This document shows positions 1-8,859 of a stretch of DNA of 64,000 bases, piece after piece. The translations under genes were made by a program, and so were the position numbers. The stretch's first letter is position 1; the number at the start of each line of letters is the position of its first letter. Origin of the DNA: Haloferax sp. Atlit-12N (GTDB lineage Archaea > Halobacteriota > Halobacteria > Halobacteriales > Haloferacaceae); contig NZ_PSYW01000001.1 in NCBI RefSeq assembly GCF_003383095.1, positions 1,178,001 through 1,242,000 on the forward strand. Reading direction: 5' to 3'. Under the pieces are notes generated by a model, which was given only the letters and a program-made list of their open reading frames with translations, did not search any database and was not told where the DNA came from.

Positions 1-2
1 TC

Positions 3-137
3 AAGGAGACCGGCTGGTCCGACGCCAAGGTCTCACAGCTCCTGTCGGCGATGGCCGACGAGGGGCGCGTCGAGAAACTGCGCCTCGGCCGCGAGAACCT
101 CATCTCACTCCCCGACGAGGACGAAGACGAGGAGTAA
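3..137 (+). CDS. C-terminal end of a winged-helix-type protein (partial)
   Basis: This reading frame enters from the left edge and ends at TAA 135-137. The 44 visible residues look like the recognition helix and wing of a winged helix-turn-helix (SDAKVSQLLSAMADEGRVEK, then LRLGRENLISL) followed by an acidic tail. Such domains often end haloarchaeal membrane or regulatory proteins. The rest lies outside the window, so the full function cannot be given. Confidence 0.6.
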   Translation, partial: KETGWSDAKVSQLLSAMADEGRVEKLRLGRENLISLPDEDEDEE

Positions 138-170
138 TCGGGCGACGGCGTCGCCGACGGCCGCGGTGCG

Positions 171-182
171 AAAACGTTTATT
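171..182 (+). promoter_or_regulatory. TATA-like promoter of etfB
   Basis: An AAACGTTTATT stretch is centred about 29 nt before the ATG at 207. This is the spacing expected for a leaderless haloarchaeal transcript starting at or next to the start codon. Confidence 0.5.
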
Positions 183-206
183 CTCCCCCGTCGGTAGTGA
201 ACGTTG

Positions 207-1004
207 ATGAAAGTTCTCGTAACCGTCAAGGAGGTCGCCGAGGTCGAAGAGGACTTCGAGCTCGACGGGCTCCGCGTGGCGGACCAGTACCTCGACTACG
301 ACCTCAACGAGTGGGACGAGTACGCGGTCGAGGAAGCCGTCCAAATCGCCGAGGAGAGCGACGACGACGTGGAGGTCGTCGCCGTCACCATCGGCCCCGA
401 GCGGTCCGAGGAGACCATCCGCATGGCGCTCGCCAAGGGCGTCGACCGCGCGGTCCGCGTGTGGGACGACGCGCTCGACGGCGTGGACCTGCTCGACGTG
501 GGCGCGAAGACGCGCCTGCTCTCGGCAGTCGTCGAGGAGGAAGACCCCGACCTCGTCCTGACAGGCGTGCAGGCGAACGACGACAGCTTCGGCGCGACCG
601 GCGTCTCGCTCGCCTCGGCAATCGACTTCGAGTGGGCCGCGGTCGTGAACGCGCTCGATCTCGATGCCGACGGCGGCGTGGCGAACGTCCGCCGCGAGCT
701 CGAAGGCGGCGTGGAGGAACTCACCGAGGTTGACCTGCCCGCGGTCCTCACCATCCAGACCGGTATCAACGAGCCCCGCTACGCGAGCCTTCGCGGGATT
801 CGGCAGGCCCAGTCGAAGGAAATCAAGCCGCTCGCGCTCTCCGACCTCGGCCTCGACGCCGCGGCGGTCGAGTCCGACCTCGTCCTGACCGACGTGTACG
901 AGCCGGAGACCGAGTCCGACGCGACTTACTTCGAGGGTGACGCCGGGGAGCAGGCCGCCGACCTTGCGACCGTCCTCCGCGAGAAGGGGGTGGGCGCGCA
1001 ATGA
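207..1004 (+). CDS. etfB: electron transfer flavoprotein subunit beta
   Basis: The 265-residue protein starts MKVLVTVKEV and fits the ETF beta family in length and pattern, including the AMP/FAD-domain stretch GVQANDDSFGATGVSLASAI. ETF is a cytoplasmic FAD heterodimer that carries electrons from acyl-CoA and other dehydrogenases towards the quinone pool. The ATG at 207 is preferred over the TTG three bases earlier because of the TATA spacing. Its TGA overlaps the ATG of the alpha subunit (ATGA), so the two are translationally coupled. Confidence 0.93.
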   Translation: MKVLVTVKEVAEVEEDFELDGLRVADQYLDYDLNEWDEYAVEEAVQIAEESDDDVEVVAVTIGPERSEETIRMALAKGVDRAVRVWDDALDGVDLLDVGAKTRLLSAVVEEEDPDLVLTGVQANDDSFGATGVSLASAIDFEWAAVVNALDLDADGGVANVRRELEGGVEELTEVDLPAVLTIQTGINEPRYASLRGIRQAQSKEIKPLALSDLGLDAAAVESDLVLTDVYEPETESDATYFEGDAGEQAADLATVLREKGVGAQ

Positions 1005-1954
1005 GCGACGTGCTCGCCGTCGTCGAGCACCGCCGCGGAAGCCTCCGCGACGTGTCGTTCGAACTCGTGACGGCCGGTGCCGACCTCGTCGGCGACACCG
1101 GCGGCGACCTCCACCTCGCGGTCATCGGCGGCGACGTGGACGCCTTCGCCGAAGAGCTCTCGCTCGCCGGCGTGGACGCGATTCACACCGTCGCCGAGGG
1201 CGACGAGTTCAACCACGACGTGTACGTGCAGGCCGTCGCGGCCCTCTCCGAGGAACTCGACCCCACGTACGTCCTCATGGGCAACACGGTCAACGGCCTC
1301 GACTACGCCCCCGCGGTCGCAGAGCGCCTCGACCGCCCGCTCGTGACCGACGCCATCGGCCTCCAGAACGACGGCGGCCTCGTCGTCACCCGCGAGATGT
1401 ACGCCTCGAAGGTCGAATCGACCGTCGAGGTCGACGCCGACCGCGCCGCGGTCACCGTCCGTCCCGGCGAGTGGGACGCCGCCGAGGAGCCGGGCGAGCC
1501 CGCGGTCGAGGCCTTCTCGTTCGACCTCGATGAGTCTCGCGTGCGCTCGCGCGTAACTGGCTTCGAGGAAGTCGGCAGCGGCGACGTGGACATCACCGAC
1601 GCCGACGTGCTCGTCTCCGTCGGCCGCGGCATCGAAGAAGAAGAGAACATCGAACTCGTGCAGGAACTCGCCGACGCGCTCGGCGCGACGCTCTCTTCGT
1701 CGCGGCCCATCGTCGACAACGGCTGGCTCCCGAAGGACCGACAGGTCGGCCAGTCCGGGAAGGTCGTCACGCCGAAGTTCTATATCGCAATCGGCATCTC
1801 CGGCGCCGTCCAGCACGTCGCCGGGATGAAGGGTGCCGAGAACATCGTCGCCATCAACACCGACCCCGACGCGCCCATCTTCGACATCGCCGACTACGGC
1901 ATCGTCGGCGACCTCTTCGAGGTCGTTCCGGAACTCATCGAGCAGTTCGAGTAA
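1001..1954 (+). CDS. etfA: electron transfer flavoprotein subunit alpha
   Basis: The 317-residue protein is the partner of etfB. Its C-terminal half has the FAD-binding pattern of ETF alpha: [20 protein letters not shown], then [20 protein letters not shown], then [20 protein letters not shown] near the end. The dimer passes electrons from flavin dehydrogenases to ETF-quinone oxidoreductase. It overlaps etfB by four bases and forms a two-gene operon with it. No quinone oxidoreductase gene is adjacent in the window. Confidence 0.93.
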   Translation: MSDVLAVVEHRRGSLRDVSFELVTAGADLVGDTGGDLHLAVIGGDVDAFAEELSLAGVDAIHTVAEGDEFNHDVYVQAVAALSEELDPTYVLMGNTVNGLDYAPAVAERLDRPLVTDAIGLQNDGGLVVTREMYASKVESTVEVDADRAAVTVRPGEWDAAEEPGEPAVEAFSFDLDESRVRSRVTGFEEVGSGDVDITDADVLVSVGRGIEEEENIELVQELADALGATLSSSRPIVDNGWLPKDRQVGQSGKVVTPKFYIAIGISGAVQHVAGMKGAENIVAINTDPDAPIFDIADYGIVGDLFEVVPELIEQFE

Positions 1955-1963
1955 GCACCTCCC

Positions 1964-1987
1964 GTTTTTGGTCCAGATTTTTGCGGA
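1964..1987 (+). terminator. T-rich 3' element after etfA
   Basis: Two T runs flank a GGTCCAGA core ten bases after the etfA stop. Nearly the same block follows the radical SAM gene at 7278-7301 and recurs at 7382-7403. Poly-T tracts are typical archaeal terminators; the shared core suggests a reused 3' element. Confidence 0.4.
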
Positions 1988-2103
1988 TGCGGACTCGTGA
2001 GCGACGTCTCCGGGTCGCGTGTTCTCCGAGCACCGCCGCATCCCAGTCGCGCGGTTTCTCCAAATCCGGTACGTACTTCCCTACCCAACCCTACGAACCG
2101 ACA

Positions 2104-2946
2104 ATGGAATACCTGGAGCGCCGGGTCACGATGGTAAACGACCGCCTCGAGGAGGTCGTCTCGGCGGTCGAGCCGTCGGAACTCGCCGACCAACTCGACC
2201 ACGTCGCTCTCGCGGGGGGCAAGCGCGTCCGCCCCGCCGTGACCATCCTCGCCTGCGAGGCCGTCGGTGGCACCCCCGAAGACGCCGTCGACTTCGCGGT
2301 CGGCGTCGAACTCGTCCACAACGCCTCGCTCGTCGTCGACGACATCATCGACCGGTCCGACATCCGCCGCGGCACGCCGAGCGCGTGGGCCGAGTACGGC
2401 TACGGCCCGGCCATCATCGCCTCCGACGGCCTGCTCGGCGAGGCGTTCGCCCTCCTCTCGTCGTCCGACCGCGCCACCCGCATCGTCGCCGAATCGATGG
2501 TCGAACTCGGCGAGGGAGAGGCGACCGAACTGGTCGCGGTCCCGTCAAACGAAGAGGAGTACATGCAGCTCGCCCACCGCAAGACGGGCGCGCTGTTCCG
2601 CGCCGCCGCCGAACTCGGCGCGGTCGCCGCCGGCGGCGACGCCCACGTCGTCGAGGCGTTCGGCGACTACGCGGCCCGCGTCGGCGTCGCCTTCCAGATT
2701 CGCGACGACGTGCTCGACGCCACGGCCGACGCCGAGGAACTCGGCAAGCCGACTGGACAGGACGCCGAGATGGGCCGACCGTCGCTCGTGCAGGTGACGG
2801 ACCTGACCCCCGAAGAAGCGAACCGCCGGGCCCGACAGCAGGCCAACGAAGCGCTTTCGGCTCTCGACTCCTCGGGTGTCGAGGACTCGGAGCCACTCGA
2901 GTACCTCCGCGACCTCGCGGAGTTCGTCATCGTCCGCGAGAGCTAA
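2104..2946 (+). CDS. idsA: short-chain polyprenyl (geranylgeranyl/farnesyl) diphosphate synthase
   Basis: The 280-residue trans-prenyltransferase makes C15-C20 prenyl diphosphates for archaeal ether lipids and related isoprenoids. The first Asp-rich motif is in LVVDDIIDRSDIRRG, and GGKRVRPA lies before it. The second Asp-rich position is IRDDVLDATAD, which keeps only part of the usual DDxxD. The ATG at 2104 (MEYLERRV) is chosen because upstream sequence reads as non-coding. The protein is shorter than the common 320-350 residues, so it may be a compact paralogue. Confidence 0.85.
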   Translation: MEYLERRVTMVNDRLEEVVSAVEPSELADQLDHVALAGGKRVRPAVTILACEAVGGTPEDAVDFAVGVELVHNASLVVDDIIDRSDIRRGTPSAWAEYGYGPAIIASDGLLGEAFALLSSSDRATRIVAESMVELGEGEATELVAVPSNEEEYMQLAHRKTGALFRAAAELGAVAAGGDAHVVEAFGDYAARVGVAFQIRDDVLDATADAEELGKPTGQDAEMGRPSLVQVTDLTPEEANRRARQQANEALSALDSSGVEDSEPLEYLRDLAEFVIVRES

Positions 2947-3024
2947 CGGGGCGAGTTCGGGTTCGTCCCGACTGCGAGGAAGACGCCACAGAACACCCCG
3001 AGCGAAGCGACCGCCCGCGACTGA

Positions 3025-4158
3025 TTACGCCGGTTGCTCGGCGTCGCCGTCCGAGCCGGTCGGATACCGCGACTCCGCCACCGCGAACGTGAGCGTGCTC
3101 AGCACACCGAGGAGCGTGCCGACCGTGAGCGCGACGGCGAGGCCGGGGAGGTAGAACTTCTGGACGCCGAGGACGCCCTCGGGGAGGAAGAAGCCGGAGA
3201 GCGCGTACAGCACGATGGCGATGGCGAACACGTAGAACGGCGCGTTGAGATAGCGCCACTTGAACCGGTCGTGGAGGTACTCGTCTGTCACCTGCCCGAG
3301 GCTGCTCGTGATACCGGCGGCGGCGAACCACTCGACCGCGCCGTGGACGAGCGTCGCGAGGATGAGCCCCGCGGCGGGGTCGCCGCCGACGCTGTCGGAG
3401 ACGGTTTCGAGGAGTTCGACCCCGCGGACGCCGCCGACGACGAGGAGCGCCGCGGCGGCGACGTAGGTGATGATGGTGACACGACCGGCGTAGAGGACGT
3501 TGCGCGCCCGGTTAGCCGCCTCGTCGACCGCGGATTCGAGGCCGAGCCCGCGGAACAACGTGTACAGACCGAGCAGCGCCGAGATGAGGCCGAGAACGAC
3601 CGCGCCGGGCACGTCGAAGAAGCTAGCGATGGTGACGAAGGGGTAGATGAGAAGCAGGATGCCGAGCGGGACGAGGATGGTCCCGCGGGTCTCGGGGTCG
3701 GCGAGCACCTGCTTCATCGTGTAGTACATCGATTCGAGGTTCTGGGCCTGTCTGACGACGACCCGACGGACCCCGTCGATGGGGACGCGAGAGCGGATGA
3801 CCGGCAGGACCGACTCGTCCTGCGCGCCGTCGGTGATGACGATGGCGTGGACGGGTTCGCCGGTCGAGAGGCTCGCGAGGACGGTGTCTATCTCGTCGCC
3901 GATAGCGCGGTTCGCTTTCACGTCGCTGCCTTCCAACCCGGTGACCGCCGCGACCTCGACCTCCTCGTCTTCCGATTCGAGGAGTTCGTCGTGGACCTGA
4001 ATGCCCTGAAAGAGGACGTTCACGTCGGAGTCCTCCGGGTCCGCGGTGGCCAGCGCCACCGCGGCGTCCTCGACGCGCTGTCGGCCGACGACGGGCGTCG
4101 AGAGACCCGTCTTGCGGCCGAGGTCGTCGTCGAGGTCGACACAGAGGACCAAGAGCAT
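3025..4158 (-). CDS. DUF373 family membrane protein
   Basis: The 377-residue protein opens with MLLVLCVDLDDDLGRKTG and has the cytoplasmic N-terminal domain of DUF373 (ALATADPEDSDVNVLFQGIQ; HAIVITDGAQDE). About six to seven hydrophobic helices follow from residue 165 to the end. The family is archaeal and its biochemical role is unknown. It is convergent with idsA. The ATG is 26 nt from a TATA box, so the transcript is probably leaderless. Confidence 0.85.
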   Translation of the reverse strand: MLLVLCVDLDDDLGRKTGLSTPVVGRQRVEDAAVALATADPEDSDVNVLFQGIQVHDELLESEDEEVEVAAVTGLEGSDVKANRAIGDEIDTVLASLSTGEPVHAIVITDGAQDESVLPVIRSRVPIDGVRRVVVRQAQNLESMYYTMKQVLADPETRGTILVPLGILLLIYPFVTIASFFDVPGAVVLGLISALLGLYTLFRGLGLESAVDEAANRARNVLYAGRVTIITYVAAAALLVVGGVRGVELLETVSDSVGGDPAAGLILATLVHGAVEWFAAAGITSSLGQVTDEYLHDRFKWRYLNAPFYVFAIAIVLYALSGFFLPEGVLGVQKFYLPGLAVALTVGTLLGVLSTLTFAVAESRYPTGSDGDAEQPA

Positions 4159-4179
4159 CGTTGACTCCTATGCCACGGG

Positions 4180-4187
4180 GATATATC
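4180..4187 (-). promoter_or_regulatory. TATA box of the DUF373 gene
   Basis: On the minus strand the sequence GATATATC is centred 26 nt upstream of the ATG at 4158, the standard position for a leaderless transcript. Confidence 0.55.
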
Positions 4188-4287
4188 TGCTTTCGGGGGC
4201 GCGGTCGCGGTGGCGCGGTCCGTCGGTCTCGCGGAGCGGACGGTCGGCCGCCGCGGCGGGGTCGTGACCTCCCGCGAGCCGCCCCGG

Positions 4288-6165
4288 TCAGTCGGACGCG
4301 CCGGTCTCGCCGACGGGGTCGAAAAGCACCTCGAAGCGCGCCCCGGACGCGCTGTCGGCGACCCGGATAATCCAGCCGTGAGAGTCGACAATCTGCCGGA
4401 CGATACCGAGGCCGAGACCGTTTCCGTCGCCGTCTTTGGTCGAGAATCCCGAGTCGAAGACGTGGTCGCGAATCGACGCCGGGATGCCGGGGCCGTCGTC
4501 CTCGACGAAGAAGCCGCGGTGCGAGGGGAGGGCACCGACGCGAATAACGAGTCCCGAGTCGTCGTCTCGGGAACTGCGGGCGTGCTGGAGCGCGTTCCGA
4601 AACAGGTTCTCGAAGAGCCGCGTCGCCCGGCTCTCGTCGGCTTCGACCACCGGAAGTTCGCCGACCTCACAACTCACGTTGCCGGCGTTCGAGGAGCACA
4701 TCTCCCACGCGGTTGCCGCGGCGTCCGCCAGCGGGACGTCCTCAGCGTCGAGGACGGACTGCTCGTCGCGGGCGAGAGACAGCACGTCTTCGACCACGTC
4801 GGTGATGCGCTGGTGGGCGCGTTCGACGTGGTCGAGGTGGCTGTCGTCGTCGAGTTCGCGGGCGAGTTCGAGTCGGCCCTGAGCGACTGCCAGCGGCCCG
4901 CGGATGTCGTGTGAGAGAACCCGAGCGAAGGCGTCGAGTCGGGCGTTCTGTTGGGCGAGTTCGCGTTCGTGACTGATGCGCTCCGTAAGGTCCGACATCA
5001 CGCCGAGGATGTTCGTCACGTCGCCGTTCTCGTCGAGGAGTGGGACCGCGCGGGCGTTCGCCCAGCGGATAGTCTCGCTCCCCTCGGGGATGAACCGGAA
5101 CTCGTACTCGTACTCGTACTCCTTGTCGACGACGCCGTCTCGGATGTCGGCGAACATCTCGTCGATGGCCCGCCGCAGTTGATCGCGGTCGTCGACGTGG
5201 ACGAGTTCGAGGAACGAACGCGGGTTCTCGTAGAGGAGCGATACGTCTCGTCCCCAGACACTCTCGAACTGGTCGTTGATGTAGACGATGTCCAGTTCGG
5301 TCGGCTCCGAGATGAACACCATATCCGGGAGCGACGAGATTATCTGCCTGGTGAGGCGCTCGGAGCGCCTGAGGAGCCGTTCGGACTCCAGTCGGGCCGT
5401 GACATCCATCGCGGTCCCGACGACGACGGACTCGCCGTCGACCGCCGTCCGCTGACCGGTGATTTCCAGCGTTGTCTGCCCGCCGGTTCGGTCACTGACG
5501 CGGACGGTGTACGACATCGATTCGACGCTGCCGTGTTCCCGGCTCTTCAGGCTCTCGTCGACGATGGCTCGGTCCTCCTCGACGATGAAGTCGGTGATTG
5601 GGCGGCCGACCACCTCATCGGTGTCGTAGCCGAGCAGATCCGAGAGATAGTCGTTGACGAACTCGATTCGACCGTCGCGTATCACGTACAGGCCGACGAG
5701 CGACTGGTCGGCGATGACCCGGACCCACGCGTACAGTTCGTCGAGTTCAGTCGACTGACGGGCCGCGGCGACCGCCTTCGAGATGCGGTAGGCGAGCACC
5801 GCGAGTTGAGCCTCTGTCGGCGGTTTCTCGACCACGTCGGCGACGCCGGCGTCGAACGCCTCCCGTACGACGTCCGCGGAGTCGAGTCTCGTGAACAGAA
5901 TCACCGGCGGCGGGTTGGGTAATTCTCGGAGGTGGAGCAGCGCGTCGAAGCCCGTGGAACCGTCGAACTCGAACTCGGTGACGATACAGTCGAACGGCGA
6001 CTCGGCGTGCGCCTCGAGCGCCGCGGCCGGGTCGTCGACCGCCGAGACCTCGAGACGGTCGCACGCCTCGAGCGCCGAAACCGTGTCTGCGACGGTTTCG
6101 GGGTCGTCGTCGACGAGAAGGACCCGAACCGGACCTTCAGCGTGGACGACGTGACCGAGAGACAT
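4288..6165 (-). CDS. receiver-PAS-PAS sensor histidine kinase
   Basis: The 625-residue cytoplasmic protein has a receiver domain (about 12-125), two PAS domains (about 145-260 and 272-395), an HisKA domain with the phospho-His in LSHDIRGPL (H419), and a C-terminal HATPase domain with N (NLFRNALQHA), G1 (DDGPGIP) and G2 (GLGLGIV) boxes. No membrane segment is seen, so it probably senses an internal cue. The receiver keeps the acidic pocket (D19-D21) and Lys114, but the phosphoacceptor position is Glu64 in IVTEFEFDG. Ligand and target are unknown. Confidence 0.88.
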   Translation of the reverse strand: MSLGHVVHAEGPVRVLLVDDDPETVADTVSALEACDRLEVSAVDDPAAALEAHAESPFDCIVTEFEFDGSTGFDALLHLRELPNPPPVILFTRLDSADVVREAFDAGVADVVEKPPTEAQLAVLAYRISKAVAAARQSTELDELYAWVRVIADQSLVGLYVIRDGRIEFVNDYLSDLLGYDTDEVVGRPITDFIVEEDRAIVDESLKSREHGSVESMSYTVRVSDRTGGQTTLEITGQRTAVDGESVVVGTAMDVTARLESERLLRRSERLTRQIISSLPDMVFISEPTELDIVYINDQFESVWGRDVSLLYENPRSFLELVHVDDRDQLRRAIDEMFADIRDGVVDKEYEYEYEFRFIPEGSETIRWANARAVPLLDENGDVTNILGVMSDLTERISHERELAQQNARLDAFARVLSHDIRGPLAVAQGRLELARELDDDSHLDHVERAHQRITDVVEDVLSLARDEQSVLDAEDVPLADAAATAWEMCSSNAGNVSCEVGELPVVEADESRATRLFENLFRNALQHARSSRDDDSGLVIRVGALPSHRGFFVEDDGPGIPASIRDHVFDSGFSTKDGDGNGLGLGIVRQIVDSHGWIIRVADSASGARFEVLFDPVGETGASD

Positions 6166-6245
6166 GACATGTTGTCAGTCATATACAATAATAACCGTAC
6201 CGGCGAGCGGAAGGTTGCCCGGGCAAAGTCGGACGCCTTTTGACG

Positions 6246-7268
6246 ATGCGCCAAGTACGGTTCCGTAATCGAATGATCTCGAAGGGATGCGAACAGTGCG
6301 CCATGGGCGGTAAGATGGTGCTGTTCGTCTACGGGTACTGCGACCAGCGCGATTGTTTCTACTGCCCGCTCGGCGAGAATCGCAAGAACGTCACCGACGT
6401 GTACGCCAACGAGCGGAAAGTCGAGTCCGACGCCGACGTCATCGAGGAGGCGAAACGCATGGACGCACTCGGCTCGTCCATCACCGGCGGCGAACCGCAG
6501 GAGGCGCTCGACAAGACCTGCCGCTACATCTCGCTTCTCAAAGACGAGTTCGGCGAGGACCACCACATCCACCTCTACACCGGTATTACGGGCGGCCGCG
6601 AGAACATGCGCCGCCTCGCCGAGGCCGGACTCGACGAGATTCGCTTCCACCCGCCGCTCGAACTCTGGGGCGACATGCACGGCACCGAGTGGGAGGACAT
6701 CCTCTACATCGCCCGCGAAGAGGGCCTCACCCCGGCGTTCGAGATTCCGGGCATCCGCGCTGAGCGGGAGTTCCTCGACTTCCTCGACGAGGGGGCCGCG
6801 GAGTTCTGCAACATCAACGAGTTCGAGATGTCCGACGGCAACTACCGCCGGATGCAGGAGAAGGGCTACGAACTGCAGGACGGCCACATGTCGGCGGTCG
6901 ACGGCTCGAAGGAGGCCATCCTCGACGAGATGGGCGACCACGAGCGCGTCTACTTCTGTACCTCCGTGTTCAAGGACGCCGCTCAGCACCGAAACCGCCT
7001 GAAGCGGATGGCTCGCAACCTCCGCCGCCCGTTCGACGAGGTGACAGACGACGGCACGCTCGTCTACGGCAAGACCTACACGCCCGCCGAGCGCTTCATC
7101 GAACTCGGCGTCCCCGACGAGTTCTACAGCATCAAGTCGAACCACGTCGAGGTCGCGTGGTGGCTCCTCGAAGAGATGATCGAAGACGGCGACGTCGACG
7201 ACGGCGAAATCGTCGAGCAGTACCCGACCTACGACGGGACGGTCGTCGAGCGGACGCCGCTGGCCTGA
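6246..7268 (+). CDS. radical SAM protein with CX4CX2C cluster motif
   Basis: The 340-residue protein begins MRQVRFRNRMISKGCEQC. It has a radical SAM TIM-barrel pattern: the cluster-binding cysteines are in CDQRDCFYCP, then a Gly-rich SAM segment SSITGGEPQ. Two further cysteines lie upstream in KGCEQCAMGGK. The spacing of the cluster motif is CX4CX2C instead of CX3CX2C. Family and substrate are not recognised with certainty. It stands alone on the plus strand, and its last codons are part of a 102-bp tandem duplication. Confidence 0.8.
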   Translation: MRQVRFRNRMISKGCEQCAMGGKMVLFVYGYCDQRDCFYCPLGENRKNVTDVYANERKVESDADVIEEAKRMDALGSSITGGEPQEALDKTCRYISLLKDEFGEDHHIHLYTGITGGRENMRRLAEAGLDEIRFHPPLELWGDMHGTEWEDILYIAREEGLTPAFEIPGIRAEREFLDFLDEGAAEFCNINEFEMSDGNYRRMQEKGYELQDGHMSAVDGSKEAILDEMGDHERVYFCTSVFKDAAQHRNRLKRMARNLRRPFDEVTDDGTLVYGKTYTPAERFIELGVPDEFYSIKSNHVEVAWWLLEEMIEDGDVDDGEIVEQYPTYDGTVVERTPLA

Positions 7269-7472
7269 GTTCTGCGTTCTTTTTGGTCCAGATTTTTGCG
7301 GAGTGAGCGTGAGCGAACTCCGGAAAAAGGTGGGACTAGGACGGTCGTCGAGCGGACGCCGCTGGCCTAAGTTCTGCGTTCTTTTTGGTCCAGGTTTTTG
7401 CGGAGTGAGCGTGAGCGAACTCCGGAAAAAGGTGGGACTGGGACGGTCGTCGAGCGGACGCCGCTGGCCTGA
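7237..7472 (+). repeat. 102-bp tandem duplication with a partial third copy
   Basis: The 3' end of the radical SAM gene plus its T-rich 3' element repeats with an exact 102-bp period. Copies start near 7237, 7339 and 7441; the third is truncated at about 7472. Copies differ by single bases, for example TGA versus TAA at the stop codon. The small open frame at 7303-7518 is created by these repeats and is not a gene. Confidence 0.9.
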
Positions 7473-7508
7473 GTTTCTCTCTGTTTCCTCCAGACTATCA
7501 CGCCACCA

Positions 7509-8198
7509 TCACGACTGAAAGCGGTGGTGCCGCCGCGCCCGGGTTCTCGTGAGCGCGACGAACAGACTCGGCGTGAGCGCGAGCGCCGCCGCCGCGGCCG
7601 TCGTCGGTCCGAGCGGAAGTTGCATCGCGATGCCGATGGCGGCGACCGACACGCCGACGAGGACGCCCGCGGCGATACCGGCGCGTTGTTGGCGATGTGT
7701 CGGCCGAAAGCCGCGGGCGTCGGCGTAGAGCGCCCCCGACAGCCCGAGGACGAACCCGAGGAGCGCGCTCACCGTGCCGAGCCGGGGCGCGAGTGCGAGG
7801 AACGCCGCGCCGACGACCGCACAACAGACGAGTGACTGGACCGGAGACAGGGGGTTCACGTCCGCGCCGAACCGGACCGCATAGGCGACGGGCGGAAGCG
7901 ACACCACCACGGTGGCGAACAGACCGTCGAGCGGTTCGACCGTTGCGCGTTCGAGGACGGCGGTCGCCGCGGTCAGCAGGCCGATTGCCGCGCCGAGGCC
8001 GAGGACGACCCGCGGCGGGAGCGCCTCCGAGGGGTCGGCCGACCGGAGGACGCCGAAGGCGGCGAAGGGGTAACAGACGACCGCACCGAAGAGGAGCGGG
8101 CGAAACAGCGTCCCCGAGAGAACCGCCGCGGAGACGGTCGCCGACAGGCCGAGGAAGACGCCGATGAGGAGTGCGAACTCAGGGACGCGTTCTGCCAT
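7509..8198 (-). CDS. polytopic membrane protein, unknown function
   Basis: The 229-residue protein starts MAERVPEFALLIGVFLGLSA and is almost entirely hydrophobic, with about seven or eight predicted helices separated by short loops and an Arg-rich C-terminus (TRTRARRHHRFQS). No catalytic or transport motif is visible. It looks like one of the many haloarchaeal integral membrane proteins of unknown role. It diverges from the TRAM gene. Confidence 0.7.
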   Translation of the reverse strand: MAERVPEFALLIGVFLGLSATVSAAVLSGTLFRPLLFGAVVCYPFAAFGVLRSADPSEALPPRVVLGLGAAIGLLTAATAVLERATVEPLDGLFATVVVSLPPVAYAVRFGADVNPLSPVQSLVCCAVVGAAFLALAPRLGTVSALLGFVLGLSGALYADARGFRPTHRQQRAGIAAGVLVGVSVAAIGIAMQLPLGPTTAAAAALALTPSLFVALTRTRARRHHRFQS

Positions 8199-8255
8199 AC
8201 CGCGGGGTTCGAGCGAGCGACGGAAAGCGTTTCGGCGGCGGACGGGCTACCCGCA

Positions 8256-8266
8256 AGCGTTTAGAG
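8256..8266 (+). promoter_or_regulatory. TATA-like promoter of the TRAM gene
   Basis: AGCGTTTAGAG lies about 27 nt before the ATG at 8289, consistent with a leaderless transcript. Confidence 0.45.
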
Positions 8267-8288
8267 TGCCCCTAGTGTACCTCCCCGC

Positions 8289-8783
8289 ATGTCCGACTGT
8301 CCACTCGCGGACGACTGCCCGAGCTTCTCAGAACGAATCGCGGGCATGGGGTGCCAGTACTACGGCGACCGCGGCGGCGCGGAGTGGTGCGACCACTACG
8401 AGCGCCCCATCTACGAGCTTAAACAGCAGCCCGTGAAGCCGGGCGAGGAGGTCATCGTCACCGTCGAGGACATCCACGAGAGCGGTGCGGGAGTCGGCCG
8501 GACCGAAGACGGCTTCATCGTCTTCGTGGACGGGCTCCTGCCGGACGCGCGCGCCATCGTCCGCATCGACCGGGTGAAGGGGAGCCACGCCCGCGCGAAG
8601 AAAATCGTCGAGCGCCTGCCGCTCGACCCCGAGGCCGAAGACGTAGATTCGGGCTCGGGCGCGGGCTCGGACGCGGACGCGGACGAGGAGACCGGAGCCG
8701 ACACCAAGTCCAAGGGGAGCGGTCGCGACGGCCCGAAGCGTCCCGAGGCGCTCGGGAGCCGAGACAACTTCTGGGGCGAGTAA
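8289..8783 (+). CDS. TRAM domain protein with N-terminal cysteine motif
   Basis: The 164-residue protein has a Cys-containing N-terminus (MSDCPLADDCPSF, then MGCQYYGDRGGAEWCDHYER). A TRAM domain follows at about 52-110 (VKPGEEVIVTVEDIHESGAG; GFIVFVDGLLPDARAIVRID), and then a low-complexity acidic tail. TRAM is a small beta-barrel RNA-binding fold found in RNA-modifying enzymes and archaeal cold-shock-like proteins. The N-terminal Cys/His residues may bind zinc. The RNA target is unknown. Confidence 0.82.
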   Translation: MSDCPLADDCPSFSERIAGMGCQYYGDRGGAEWCDHYERPIYELKQQPVKPGEEVIVTVEDIHESGAGVGRTEDGFIVFVDGLLPDARAIVRIDRVKGSHARAKKIVERLPLDPEAEDVDSGSGAGSDADADEETGADTKSKGSGRDGPKRPEALGSRDNFWGE

Positions 8784-8859
8784 CGCCGAGTCGTCGGCGG
8801 CGTCCCGTGGACAGTCAGCCTGCTGTATCTTTTTTCACCCCCGAGACCTACCCCGAGGT

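Noticed and set aside
7303-7518. 71-codon open frame after the radical SAM gene
   Set aside because: It is created by the 102-bp tandem repeat and shows the same peptide twice. It has no other support.
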